Assembly (NCBI RefSeq): GCF_000703005.1
Contig: NZ_JNLH01000001.1
Span: forward strand, 771,501-835,500
DNA: 64,000 nt
Source: Pseudobutyrivibrio ruminis HUN009
GTDB lineage: Bacteria > Bacillota > Clostridia > Lachnospirales > Lachnospiraceae
Reading direction: 5' to 3'
The notes beneath the pieces are model-generated. The model had not been told where the DNA came from, did no database searches, and was given only the letters and a program-made list of their open reading frames with translations. The position numbers and the translations under genes are program-made. Positions 1 to 7,981 of the stretch are shown here, in pieces; positions within the stretch are counted from its first letter, which is position 1; every line of letters begins with the position of its first letter.

Positions 1-338
1 CCAAGGAAGATGATATCTTCGCAGATGCTAAGCACACTGCATACAAGGTTGAAGATATTTGAAACAAAGTTTCCGTAGATATCTGCACCAAATGTATTGA
101 TGAGAGATACAACCCAATCAGCAGCATCTGGAATGATTCCAACTAATGCAATAAGGAAATCAAAGAATACCATTGTTGCAGCTGCCTTAACTACAGCCTT
201 CTTTAACCATGTGTTTTCTTCCATAAGAAGAACATATCCTACTACAAGAGCTGTTGCTACATATCCACCAAAACCTACTGCTGCAATCGCAAATGCTCCA
301 AATAAACCTACTGGTAAACCTAATTTTGTCTTTTCCAT
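1..338 (-). CDS. uncharacterised small membrane protein (3' end outside window)
   Basis: An open frame of 112 codons runs from an ATG at 338 off the left edge of the window. It begins MEKTKLGLPVGLFGAFAI and contains two or three hydrophobic stretches, at about residues 7-40, 52-72 and 92-112, so it is an integral membrane protein. A GA-rich ribosome binding site (AGAGGAG on the minus strand, 351-357) lies 13 bases upstream, inside the end of the zinc-ribbon gene. Only 6 bases separate the two reading frames, so they are probably co-transcribed and translationally linked. I do not recognise the family. The pairing suggests that the zinc-ribbon protein and this membrane protein act together, which is inference. 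Confidence 0.7.
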   Translation of the reverse strand, partial: MEKTKLGLPVGLFGAFAIAAVGFGGYVATALVVGYVLLMEENTWLKKAVVKAAATMVFFDFLIALVGIIPDAADWVVSLINTFGADIYGNFVSNIFNLVCSVLSICEDIIFL

Positions 339-344
339 AATCTA

Positions 345-878
345 TTAATTCTCCTCTACTTTAGTTCCACAATTTGTGCAGAATAATGCACCATTTTCAA
401 GTGTTGCACCGCATGATGGGCACTTCTTTTCTACTGGGGCTTCTACTGCTGGAGCCTCCTCTGCAGGTGCCTCAACAGGAGTTGCTTCCTCTACTGGAAC
501 TGCCTCTGCTGCAGGTACATCCTGCTTTGGTACTGGTGTACCGCATGAGCTACAGAAAGCTGAATCCTTAGGAACCTCAGCTCCGCAGTTAGGGCACTTT
601 ACAACGCCCTTAATGTTTGTAATCTGCTGTCTGTAGTCTTGAATCTTTCCAAGTGATTCATTGATTGCAGCAAAGTGATCCTTGAAGCAATCTTCAAAGT
701 CTTCAAGATGCATTTCAAAATAGAGCTTACCAATCTGCTGATATGCATTGTTGATTCTGCGCTCCTCATCTGAAATATTTGAGTTAAGCTTTGCTACATC
801 TGCAAAATCTTTTGTTTTAGCAATAGCTCCTTGACTAGCATCGGAAATCTTTTTTCCAAAATCATCAAAAAAACCCAT
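345..878 (-). CDS. double zinc-ribbon protein with alpha-helical N-terminus
   Basis: This is a 177-residue soluble protein. The first 90 residues are helical and charged (MGFFDDFGKKISDASQGAIA). Two four-cysteine ribbons follow, CPNCGAEV...CSSCGTPV at about 94-115 and CPSCGATL...CTNCGTKV at about 153-173. They are joined by a low-complexity Pro/Ala/Glu/Val linker. Each ribbon should bind one zinc ion. Proteins of this build are common in Lachnospiraceae, usually with no assigned function, and often sit beside small membrane proteins, as here. The start is supported by an AGGAGG-type site just upstream of 878. It could be a scaffold or regulator of the downstream membrane protein, but nothing in the sequence shows the partner. 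Confidence 0.8.
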   Translation of the reverse strand: MGFFDDFGKKISDASQGAIAKTKDFADVAKLNSNISDEERRINNAYQQIGKLYFEMHLEDFEDCFKDHFAAINESLGKIQDYRQQITNIKGVVKCPNCGAEVPKDSAFCSSCGTPVPKQDVPAAEAVPVEEATPVEAPAEEAPAVEAPVEKKCPSCGATLENGALFCTNCGTKVEEN

Positions 879-943
879 TTTTTCCTCCTTAACAAATATT
901 CTTCCTTTTTGTTATTATGTCGCTAAAATTCGCTCCTTTAAAT

Positions 944-983
944 ATAGCTCATTTGCTTTTTTTAGTAAATAAATTTGAGCTAT
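944..983 (-). terminator. possible hairpin terminator after the deaminase-SLOG gene
   Basis: ATAGCTCA (944-951) pairs with TGAGCTAT (976-983) immediately after the stop codon of the leftward gene. The loop is long and A/T-rich, and the tract that follows is only weakly U-rich, so termination strength is uncertain. Confidence 0.4.
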
Positions 984-3443
984 TTATTTGCTCTTAAATT
1001 TAGTTTTTAATGAGTCAAGCATATCTACCAACTGATTGTCCCCATCGAAGGAATATACATAGCCGTGAAGGGATTTTGCCTTCTGCATAAGAGTCTTTGA
1101 ATGGTTCCAAATCAGGATAGCTGAGCGGCCTTTTCCATTCTTTGCTTCCTGAATAAGATTAGCTGCTGCACTGTTTCCATCGAAGGCTACTACCACTGAT
1201 GGGCGGCGCTCGAAAATCTCATAGTTAATACTTTTGTATATTCCCATGCCTTCCGACTCAATCGATACTCGCACCTTCACATTGGCGTCTTTGATTTTTT
1301 CTGCCTCTTTTTTTGTGATGAGTGATGGCACAAATGAGTAGATTCTGAAGCCCTTATCATTGTGGTCTAAAAGATATTTTTCATAGCCGGAAAGCTTATG
1401 ACCTATGACAAAGCAAACCTCATCTGGGCTCATGTATTCGAGCATGTCGTCCATTTGCTTTATAGCATTGGCGCTGATTTTGGTTGTTCTATTTTCAGTG
1501 TTAAAGCTTCCTCCCAAGAGAACAACTGGTGTTCTATCCCATGTGATTTCCTCGATCTGGTCCTTCAGCTCTGTGTTGGCATCAAGCTTTGGTGCAGATT
1601 TTGCCTTGGCCTTTGAAATGGTAACAGCCTGCATCTTTTCAAGTAGAACCTCCTCCATGTCTCTGTCACCTAAGAGCTCTGTGAATGCTGCCTTCTTAGT
1701 AGAATATGCCTTCTGGCTCTCTTCGATTATCTTGCTCTCGGAATCATGCATTTGCTTAAGCTCTTCGTCTGTAAGACCAAGCATTTTCTCCAGAGAAAGC
1801 TGCTCGTCGATAGAGTTTGTGCCATAAAGGGCTGCACCATCTGTACCCTGCACGCAGGAAATTTCTTTTTCAAGGTACTGCTTAAGTGGATGGTTCTGAA
1901 GTGAGTTCAGGTTGTTCAATCTAACGTTACTTGTAATCTGGAACTCAAGAACCACATTGTTTTCCTTAAGCTCTTTTAATGTCTCCTTGCCCTTCTTCGA
2001 AGCAAGGCTGTATGTATAAAGTCCATGGCCTAATCGCATTCTTGGCATCTGCTGACCTGGCTCTAATGATTCTTTTACACAGGCAATTGAATGAGCGATG
2101 TTATCCTTTTGGCTATCGTTTTCTCCTGCATGAACTCTGATAACAAAGCTTGGGTCTGCCTTTGCAATCTTTACGATTTCTTTGAAGGCAGGCTTGAGAG
2201 TGATGATATCGTTTATCTCCTCACCTACGAAGTCGCAGCCTGCCACGTATGGATCAAGGGCTGTAGCCTTAAGCACCTCTAGGTTCTGCTCTAAGTAGTT
2301 GGCTGGAGTGACGGCATCCTTTACGATTGTAAGAGGGATACGTCGCATAGCTGCAAGGAAACGAATCATGACGCCCGTCTCCTGGTAGATGCTTGGCATC
2401 ACCGCATGTACCTGTCTAAGCATTTCGATTGATTCGTACTTTTTAACAAGGGTTGTGTCACTGATTTCTGCATAGCAAACGCCCTGCTTTTTGTAGCTTC
2501 TGGCAATCCAAAGAAGCTTATCCTGGAAGATTGTATTGTGACAATAATCAGGATTTTCCCTATCACGAAGCATCTGCTTAAGGGCGTTTTTAACATCCTC
2601 ATCTGGAATCATATCCACCTTTGCAAAAGGTATCTGCTCCTCGCTTTCTTTTCCCTTACAGAATACATAGCGATATAGGTAAACCTTTTCCAGATTTGTA
2701 AATACGGCCTGTCCATCCTTGATAACAGCCAGAGAATTTCTAATCTTTACGATATTCATCTCTGCATTGTCCAGGTTATTTAGGATTAGGTCTGCAAAGT
2801 TTATAAATGTATTATCATTGATTCTGCGGTCCAGATACTTGCCCTGTAAATCCGAAGAAACGAACTGGCGAGCAACCTTTTCACGCTGCGCATTTACCTT
2901 TTCCCACTGAGCGTCAGTGAGCTGTAGCTCCAGCTTCTTCACATAATAAAGTGGATAGCGAATCTGATGAGCGATTCCCAGCGCAATAAGGATATCGCCT
3001 GTTAAATTGCCGTTCATGTGGGTGTGCAAATCTGCTCTGAATTTTAAATCCTTGCGGATGAATGTTTTGAATATGGTCTTTCCAGCAGGAAGCTTGAAAT
3101 CCTTTGTCTGGCTCATGAGTGTCTTTGCAATGGCAGGGATTGTAGCTTTTCTTTCTACAGTGCCATCTGGATAAATGCTTGCAATCTCTGTTTCTGCCAG
3201 CTTGAATATATAGCTTTCCTGATTATTTCCATCTATAAAACATGGGATTTCGTCTGTGATAATAAGCATTCCATTGTCATCCTGAGATAGCGGAAGCTTA
3301 CAGGTTTTTGAAAGGTTACGAATGAGGTTGCCCGTACTGTGATTTGGCGTGGTCAGGACATAGTACATCCTGTCTAGATTCTTGTAGAGATTTACAATAA
3401 TATCCTTCTCATTATCGAGAAAAAAACAAGTTAAATATGTCAT
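984..3443 (-). CDS. adenosine-deaminase-like hydrolase fused to C-terminal SLOG-like domain
   Basis: This is an 819-residue protein. Residues ~1-130 are an unassigned N-terminal region and ~135-560 an amidohydrolase of the adenosine/AMP deaminase type. Visible motifs are the metal-binding HTH (140-142), HAGE (438-441), LGHG (471-474) and TDG (534-536). ADAs usually have TDD at the last site, so the second Asp, which contacts substrate, is Gly here while the metal Asp is kept. Residues ~635-819 form a Rossmann-like module with VVLLGGSFN and VVVAFDGNSAAANLIQEA, which resembles SLOG/YspA-type nucleotide-ligand domains. ATG at 3443 is preferred because AGGAG lies 5 bases upstream; the GTG two codons earlier overlaps that site. 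The gene stands alone, divergent from the gene at 3608. Deaminase-like assignment is good; the substrate is unknown and the SLOG link is inference from pattern. Confidence 0.75.
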   Translation of the reverse strand: MTYLTCFFLDNEKDIIVNLYKNLDRMYYVLTTPNHSTGNLIRNLSKTCKLPLSQDDNGMLIITDEIPCFIDGNNQESYIFKLAETEIASIYPDGTVERKATIPAIAKTLMSQTKDFKLPAGKTIFKTFIRKDLKFRADLHTHMNGNLTGDILIALGIAHQIRYPLYYVKKLELQLTDAQWEKVNAQREKVARQFVSSDLQGKYLDRRINDNTFINFADLILNNLDNAEMNIVKIRNSLAVIKDGQAVFTNLEKVYLYRYVFCKGKESEEQIPFAKVDMIPDEDVKNALKQMLRDRENPDYCHNTIFQDKLLWIARSYKKQGVCYAEISDTTLVKKYESIEMLRQVHAVMPSIYQETGVMIRFLAAMRRIPLTIVKDAVTPANYLEQNLEVLKATALDPYVAGCDFVGEEINDIITLKPAFKEIVKIAKADPSFVIRVHAGENDSQKDNIAHSIACVKESLEPGQQMPRMRLGHGLYTYSLASKKGKETLKELKENNVVLEFQITSNVRLNNLNSLQNHPLKQYLEKEISCVQGTDGAALYGTNSIDEQLSLEKMLGLTDEELKQMHDSESKIIEESQKAYSTKKAAFTELLGDRDMEEVLLEKMQAVTISKAKAKSAPKLDANTELKDQIEEITWDRTPVVLLGGSFNTENRTTKISANAIKQMDDMLEYMSPDEVCFVIGHKLSGYEKYLLDHNDKGFRIYSFVPSLITKKEAEKIKDANVKVRVSIESEGMGIYKSINYEIFERRPSVVVAFDGNSAAANLIQEAKNGKGRSAILIWNHSKTLMQKAKSLHGYVYSFDGDNQLVDMLDSLKTKFKSK

Positions 3444-3607
3444 AGCCACTCCTATTATCCTAAGATTTTTACTATATTTTGTATCATAGAATCATTCTCA
3501 TTACAACAAATCTCTTGTTCTAATTCTAGCACTATTTTGTCAGAGCGTTTTAAAATTATTTAAATATGTTGTATTATTATACCTAACATACTTTTGGGGA
3601 GATTTTT

Positions 3608-4765
3608 ATGAAATATATAAAACGATATTTACCTTTAGCTATTGCATTTGGAATTTCCGCGGCCATTCTTGTTGCCGTGCTGATTATAAGTTCAGTTAAT
3701 AAAGCCTCCGTTATCAATGAACATAGTGATGATAATGGATCCGCTCCTATTATTTCACCTGATGAACATTCCTTCTCACATCCTAAGGTCCATGGCATCT
3801 ATGTGACTGCGCCAACCGCCGGCGCTGAAAAAATGGATGAATTAATAGATCTTATCAACTCCACTGATTTAAATGCTGTTGTACTTGATATTAAGGAAGA
3901 TTCCGGAAACATCTCCTTTTATCTAGACAATCCAGATACCGACGAGACCAAAGCTTGTATCCCATACATAAAAGACATTAAAGTGCTACTGCAAACCCTT
4001 CATGATAACGATATTTACGTCATTGGACGAATTTCCTGTTTTAAGGATCCAGTTTTAGCTGAGGCTTATCCTGAGCTGGCGTTGTTGGATTCAACTGGTG
4101 AGCCAGTGGTTGATTCAATGGGAAATGCATGGGTTAATCCATGCAAACAGGAAGTATGGGATTATGTGACAGACATTGCTGTAGATTGCGCTCTCCTCGG
4201 TTTTGATGAGATACAGCTTGACTATGTTCGTTTTCCAGTAGGCCAGAACTCAGAAGATGCTGTTTATGGCGTTGCCTCTGATGATGAAAGCAGACAAGAA
4301 TACATCAACAGCTTCCTTTCACAAATCACTTCTGCTGTTCATGAAAAAGCTTTTACCCCTGTCAGCGCCAATGTCTTCGGAACAATCATTACAAGTGATG
4401 TGGATGCAAAACACATCGGACAAAGCTACACTGACTTCGCCTCAACTGTTGATTACATCAGCCCAATGATTTATCCATCTCATTATGCTGCCGGAGATTT
4501 CGGTCTGGATGTACCCGATGCCAATCCTTACGATACCATCTACGGTGCTTTATCTGGCTCCACTGATGCGCTGGCTTCCATCGCAGATGAAGATAAATCG
4601 ACAGTCCGCCCATGGCTTCAGGCTTTCACCGCAGAAAATGTGGAAGGCCACATAGAATATGATAAAGCCGCCATCGACAGCGAGATTCAGGCTGTCTACG
4701 ATGCCGGCTATGATGAGTGGATTTTATGGAATTCAAAAAGTGATTACTCTGTTTTATCGGAGTAA
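3608..4765 (+). CDS. putative TIM-barrel glycoside hydrolase (DUF4015 type), membrane anchored
   Basis: The 385-residue protein has an N-terminal signal anchor (YLPLAIAFGISAAILVAVL, ~8-27), which places the rest outside the cell. The remainder matches the putative glycoside hydrolase family DUF4015: VHGIYVTAP opens the barrel, AVVLDIKEDSG forms strand two, and FDEIQLDYVRFP (about 201-212) carries acidic residues at strand ends typical of the active site. A good site (GGGGAG) precedes the ATG by 6 bases. The substrate is not known; related proteins are annotated only as putative hydrolases. The gene is transcribed rightward against the general direction of this arm and ends inside its own terminator stem. 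Confidence 0.75.
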   Translation: MKYIKRYLPLAIAFGISAAILVAVLIISSVNKASVINEHSDDNGSAPIISPDEHSFSHPKVHGIYVTAPTAGAEKMDELIDLINSTDLNAVVLDIKEDSGNISFYLDNPDTDETKACIPYIKDIKVLLQTLHDNDIYVIGRISCFKDPVLAEAYPELALLDSTGEPVVDSMGNAWVNPCKQEVWDYVTDIAVDCALLGFDEIQLDYVRFPVGQNSEDAVYGVASDDESRQEYINSFLSQITSAVHEKAFTPVSANVFGTIITSDVDAKHIGQSYTDFASTVDYISPMIYPSHYAAGDFGLDVPDANPYDTIYGALSGSTDALASIADEDKSTVRPWLQAFTAENVEGHIEYDKAAIDSEIQAVYDAGYDEWILWNSKSDYSVLSE

Positions 4766-4775
4766 TCACTTTTTT
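4735..4775. terminator. bidirectional intrinsic terminator
   Basis: AAAAAGTGATTACTC (4735-4749) pairs perfectly over 15 bases with GAGTAATCACTTTTT (4760-4774) around a 10-base loop. T-runs lie on both strands, so it can stop the rightward DUF4015 gene and the leftward NUDIX gene ending at 4777. The left arm encodes the last codons of the DUF4015 protein. Confidence 0.9.
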
Positions 4776-4776
4776 A

Positions 4777-5373
4777 TTACTTATTACATTCTTTATCTGC
4801 AAGAAGAAGGGCCAAAATGTGATTAGCCTGTGGGAATTCACCTGAGGCAATCATCTCATCAATCTGTGCTCTATTGTAAAGATGTACGTTTAAGACTTCT
4901 GTCTCATCAAGGTTCTGTCCGCTCACCTTTCTGCAGTTCTTTGCAACATAAATATAGGCGTAATTATCCGCCATAGTGGCATTTGATGGAACTGTCAGAA
5001 GGAACTTCCAGTCGTCGCTTTCGTATCCTGTTTCCTCCATAAGCTCGCGCTTTGCTGCCGCAAGAGCATCCTCTGTAGATTCAGCATCCTGGCGGTTGCC
5101 ATATTCTTTGCCATCTGTGCGCTCAATTCCGCCAGCACAAAACTCTGTGGTCACTCGCTTGATTCCGTGACGGTACTGTCTAACACAAATATAATTTCCG
5201 TCTTCATCTGTGGCTACTATTACCACATAATCACGGCGGCTGTAGCTATAGTATGGCTCAAATTCTCTTCCGTCGGGAAATCTGTATCTGCTTTTTCTGA
5301 AATCTATCCATTCGTCATTTACAATATGCTCGCAGGATACCTCTTCCCACTCAAGTTTTTCGTTTTCGCTCAT
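4777..5373 (-). CDS. NUDIX hydrolase, ADP-ribose pyrophosphatase-like
   Basis: This is a 198-residue NUDIX protein. The box is recognisable as CAGGIE (about residues 80-85), then an insert, then EDALAAAKRELMEETGY. The REL-EE-G core and its upstream Glu are in place, but the canonical Gly five residues before that Glu is Gln and the segment between GGIE and the helix is longer than usual. Aromatic residues in the N-terminal beta-strands (RYRFPDGREFEPYYSY) resemble ADP-ribose or NDP-sugar pyrophosphatases. The enzyme would cleave a nucleoside diphosphate linked to X, using Mg ions bound by the EE pair. It is the last gene of a three-gene leftward run, starting 14 bases after the lipoprotein gene stop. 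Confidence 0.85.
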   Translation of the reverse strand: MSENEKLEWEEVSCEHIVNDEWIDFRKSRYRFPDGREFEPYYSYSRRDYVVIVATDEDGNYICVRQYRHGIKRVTTEFCAGGIERTDGKEYGNRQDAESTEDALAAAKRELMEETGYESDDWKFLLTVPSNATMADNYAYIYVAKNCRKVSGQNLDETEVLNVHLYNRAQIDEMIASGEFPQANHILALLLADKECNK

Positions 5374-5387
5374 TCATTTATCCTTTT

Positions 5388-6323
5388 CTATCTTTGAATT
5401 GTGAACTCGTAGGCTGTGTTGTATGTGGCCACATAAAGTGTGTCACCCTTGATATCAAACTGCTCTGGTGCTGATTTTACCGAAATCTCATCCACCTTAT
5501 CGCCTGTATGCTTATCTAGCAAGTAGATGTAGTCTGGCTCCGATGTAAAACCATATCCGCAGATGATTGTATCGCCATCCACGATGAAATTACAAAGGCC
5601 TGATACAAGTGGCTCGCTTCGCCAAATCACTTCATTTTTCTGAAGGTCAATAGCCACGATGTGGCTTGATAATGGGTTCTCGCTTGAATATCCGTTGTGC
5701 ATTATTGAAACATAAAGGATGTTTGCATTATCATCCATCACTGCATACTGAATATCCTGCACAGCCTGTGAATATCTGCCTGATTCATCTGGGCCATAGC
5801 AAAGCTCGTATAAATCCAAATAATAAAGGATATCCCCTGTGCTCTCGGATGAAATTGTAAGTGCTGTGCATGAATAATCATCCTTTGGATAGAGCCCCAT
5901 GTATGTAAATGTTCCATCTGAGTATGGAAGCTTCTGATACTCGAAACCATTCTTCTGGCACCATACATCAGTGTCGAGCCACTCTTGACTCTCCTCTTTT
6001 GTCTTAGTAAGTGAAAGATGTGGGTAATCATCAGCATTTAATCCTGTGTTATTGAACTTATCCCATGAAGGATTCTTGATTGTGATAGCTGCTGGTGATT
6101 CCGTAATATTTTCATCGTTATTCTCTAGCTGCTCAGTCTCATCATCTGTAGTTGCTGTTTCTGTGGATTCTGTCAGCGAATCCGCCTTTGTATCTGATGA
6201 TTCCGATTCCACCGACTCTGTAGCTTGTGTATCCTCATCATCCTCAATTGTAATTTTAATTGTTTTGCAGCCTGTTAAAATAAGGCTTGCGCTTAGCATT
6301 AATAACAAAGCTTTCTTTTTCAT
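5388..6323 (-). CDS. lipoprotein with PQQ-like beta-propeller segment
   Basis: The start is set at the ATG at 6323, 18 codons inside the longest frame, because AGGAGACT lies just upstream and the protein then begins with a proper lipoprotein signal, MKKKALLLMLSASLILTGCK (lipobox LTGC). A Ser/Thr/Glu/Asp-rich linker of about 70 residues follows. The C-terminal half has repeated beta-strand patterns (DILYYLDLYEL, SSHIVAIDLQKNEVIWRSE, DYIYLLDKHTGDKVDEI) like blades of a PQQ or WD-type propeller. It is an extracytoplasmic lipid-anchored protein of unknown ligand, co-transcribed with the small lipoprotein upstream and the NUDIX gene downstream. Confidence 0.75.
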   Translation of the reverse strand: MKKKALLLMLSASLILTGCKTIKITIEDDEDTQATESVESESSDTKADSLTESTETATTDDETEQLENNDENITESPAAITIKNPSWDKFNNTGLNADDYPHLSLTKTKEESQEWLDTDVWCQKNGFEYQKLPYSDGTFTYMGLYPKDDYSCTALTISSESTGDILYYLDLYELCYGPDESGRYSQAVQDIQYAVMDDNANILYVSIMHNGYSSENPLSSHIVAIDLQKNEVIWRSEPLVSGLCNFIVDGDTIICGYGFTSEPDYIYLLDKHTGDKVDEISVKSAPEQFDIKGDTLYVATYNTAYEFTIQR

Positions 6324-6336
6324 AATATCTAGTCTC

Positions 6337-6816
6337 CTAATTTGCTCCATCTGCGTTATCTCTAAGTAAGCCTTCAAACTTTGTGCCTACCTCAAAATAC
6401 TCCCATGTAGTCTTTTCAACCTCGAGAGTATAACTATCATCTGAAGCTTTATAAAAAGAAAACTCAATTGGCTCTCCATTTGGATCAACTGCATCAAAAA
6501 TTACGCTATTTTCGCCTGCCTTAACCTCGCCTTCATCAATGTTTGCTAGACCATAGATAATTACTGACATTGAATAGTTGCTTCCATCATTGCTGATTGT
6601 GACTTCATAATCATAATTTGTGTAGTAGCCTACATACTCGTCAAGATTAACTACCTTATTTGATTCGCTGTCATCATCAGAGCTTTCGACTTCTTCTGAT
6701 GTCTCAACCTCTTCTGTAGAATCCACCACAGGCGCTATATCTGAGCTTACTTCCTTATTTCCGCAAGCTGTCATGGTTAGTGCAAGTGTACATAAAACTA
6801 GTAATACCTTTTTCAT
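6337..6816 (-). CDS. small lipoprotein, unknown function
   Basis: This 159-residue protein starts MKKVLLVLCTLALTMTACGN, a lipoprotein signal with lipobox MTAC. An acidic Ser/Glu/Asp-rich linker (about 22-52) leads to a compact domain of about 100 residues with alternating beta-strands (YVGYYTNYDYEVTISNDG, FSFYKASDDSYTLEVEK). No catalytic motif is visible. It is the first gene of the run 6816-4777 and lies 13 bases upstream of the second lipoprotein. A similar linker in both lipoproteins suggests they are surface components of one small system. Confidence 0.7.
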   Translation of the reverse strand: MKKVLLVLCTLALTMTACGNKEVSSDIAPVVDSTEEVETSEEVESSDDDSESNKVVNLDEYVGYYTNYDYEVTISNDGSNYSMSVIIYGLANIDEGEVKAGENSVIFDAVDPNGEPIEFSFYKASDDSYTLEVEKTTWEYFEVGTKFEGLLRDNADGAN

Positions 6817-6864
6817 ATTTCTCTACCTCTTTATCTTTATTATGTCCATTTTTTAGGCATATCT

Positions 6865-6893
6865 AATTTAGCACTAACAACTTTATTGTTCAA
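6865..6893 (-). promoter_or_regulatory. promoter of lipoprotein/NUDIX operon
   Basis: On the minus strand TTGAAC (6888-6893), a 17-base spacer and TAAATT (6865-6870) make a plausible housekeeping promoter about 50 bases upstream of the ATG at 6816. A second possible -10 (CATAAT) lies closer to the gene. Confidence 0.5.
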
Positions 6894-6918
6894 CATATCA
6901 ACCTATTAGAATTTAAAT

Positions 6919-6955
6919 AAGCGCAAGCGAAGCTATTAAGCTATCTCTTGCGCTT
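6919..6955 (-). terminator. terminator of arabinoside operon
   Basis: AAGCGCAAG (6919-6927) pairs with CTTGCGCTT (6947-6955) 12 bases after the LacI-family gene stop. An internal AGCT stem may extend it. The minus-strand tract that follows (TATTTAAA) is moderately U-rich. Confidence 0.7.
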
Positions 6956-6966
6956 TATTCCTATAA

Positions 6967-7956
6967 TTAGATTGTTTCTCCATCTACCAAATCATATGGT
7001 ACTATTATCCGCTTATTTTTTTCTTTCTCTTTGGCCTCTATTAGATTAAACAATAATTGCATAGCCTCTTTTGCCACCAATTCTACATTATTGTTAACCG
7101 AATTTAGTCTTGGTGAAATATACTTTAGTGTATCTATTGCATCGAATCCATGCAATCCATAATCCCTGCCTGCTGTAAGCCTTTTTTCTTTTAGCTTCAT
7201 CATAATTTCTAAGGCCATCTCATCTGCTGTGCAAATAAAAGCTGTTTCTTTGTTTACTGGATAATCCTCTATATGTTCAAGATAATCCCAATCTAATAAA
7301 TACCCTGCAGTACATTTATCTTGCGCCTGCTCAATAGCCTGATTGAAACCTAAAAGACGTTGCTCATGAACGTAAATATTTTCTTTGTTATTTCCATTTA
7401 TTGGTGGACATACAAATACAATGTGCCTATATCCCTTAGAAATAACTTTATTTGTAGCTGCTTTCATTGCGCTACGCTGAGAGATATCCACAAAAGGTAT
7501 CCCTTCTGCTATCTTGTTATCCACAGAAACAACTGGGATATCCAAACCATCGAGAAACGCCTTGTATTCGTCTCCTTTGTTAATGGATGATAAAATGATA
7601 CCGTCTGTCTTATATGCAGCTAGCCTTTTAATCTTATCGATTTCCTTCTGGGAATCATTGTTATGCAGATTAATATTAACTCCATAACCAAGTTTCTCTG
7701 CTTCCGCACTTACAGCGCTAATCATCTGTGCAAAATATCGATTTTTTGAATCTAAGACAACCATACCTATTGTATAAGTACGTCCTTTTGCCAAGCTTCG
7801 TGCTAATAAGTCAGGCTTATAACCATGCTCCTTAGCAGTCTTCAGAATCATTTCTTTAGTTGCATCATTTATCCGCCCTGTGTTATTTAACGCTCTGATT
7901 ACTGTCGTTCTTGAAACACCACAAAGCTTCGCTAAATCATTAGTTGTGATACTCAT
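6967..7956 (-). CDS. LacI-family transcriptional regulator of the arabinoside operon
   Basis: The 329-residue protein has the classic LacI layout. The helix-turn-helix at about 4-23 reads TTNDLAKLCGVSRTTVIRAL, the hinge helix (PDLLARSLAKG) follows at about 49-59, and a periplasmic-binding-protein fold (TYTIGMVVLDSKNRYFAQMI onward) makes up the rest. It binds an operator through the N-terminus and senses a sugar through the C-terminal domain. It is the last gene of the operon, 25 bases after the arabinofuranosidase gene, which implies autoregulation and arabinose or an arabino-oligosaccharide as the effector. Two matching palindromes upstream of the first gene (12591-12606 and 12657-12672) are its likely targets. 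Repressor rather than activator action is inferred from operator position. Confidence 0.9.
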   Translation of the reverse strand: MSITTNDLAKLCGVSRTTVIRALNNTGRINDATKEMILKTAKEHGYKPDLLARSLAKGRTYTIGMVVLDSKNRYFAQMISAVSAEAEKLGYGVNINLHNNDSQKEIDKIKRLAAYKTDGIILSSINKGDEYKAFLDGLDIPVVSVDNKIAEGIPFVDISQRSAMKAATNKVISKGYRHIVFVCPPINGNNKENIYVHEQRLLGFNQAIEQAQDKCTAGYLLDWDYLEHIEDYPVNKETAFICTADEMALEIMMKLKEKRLTAGRDYGLHGFDAIDTLKYISPRLNSVNNNVELVAKEAMQLLFNLIEAKEKEKNKRIIVPYDLVDGETI

Positions 7957-7981
7957 CGTTCCCCTCTACTCAAACTACTAC

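Noticed and set aside
1405..1827. 140-codon rightward frame opposite the deaminase-SLOG gene
   Set aside because: Antisense shadow without a start site or domain.
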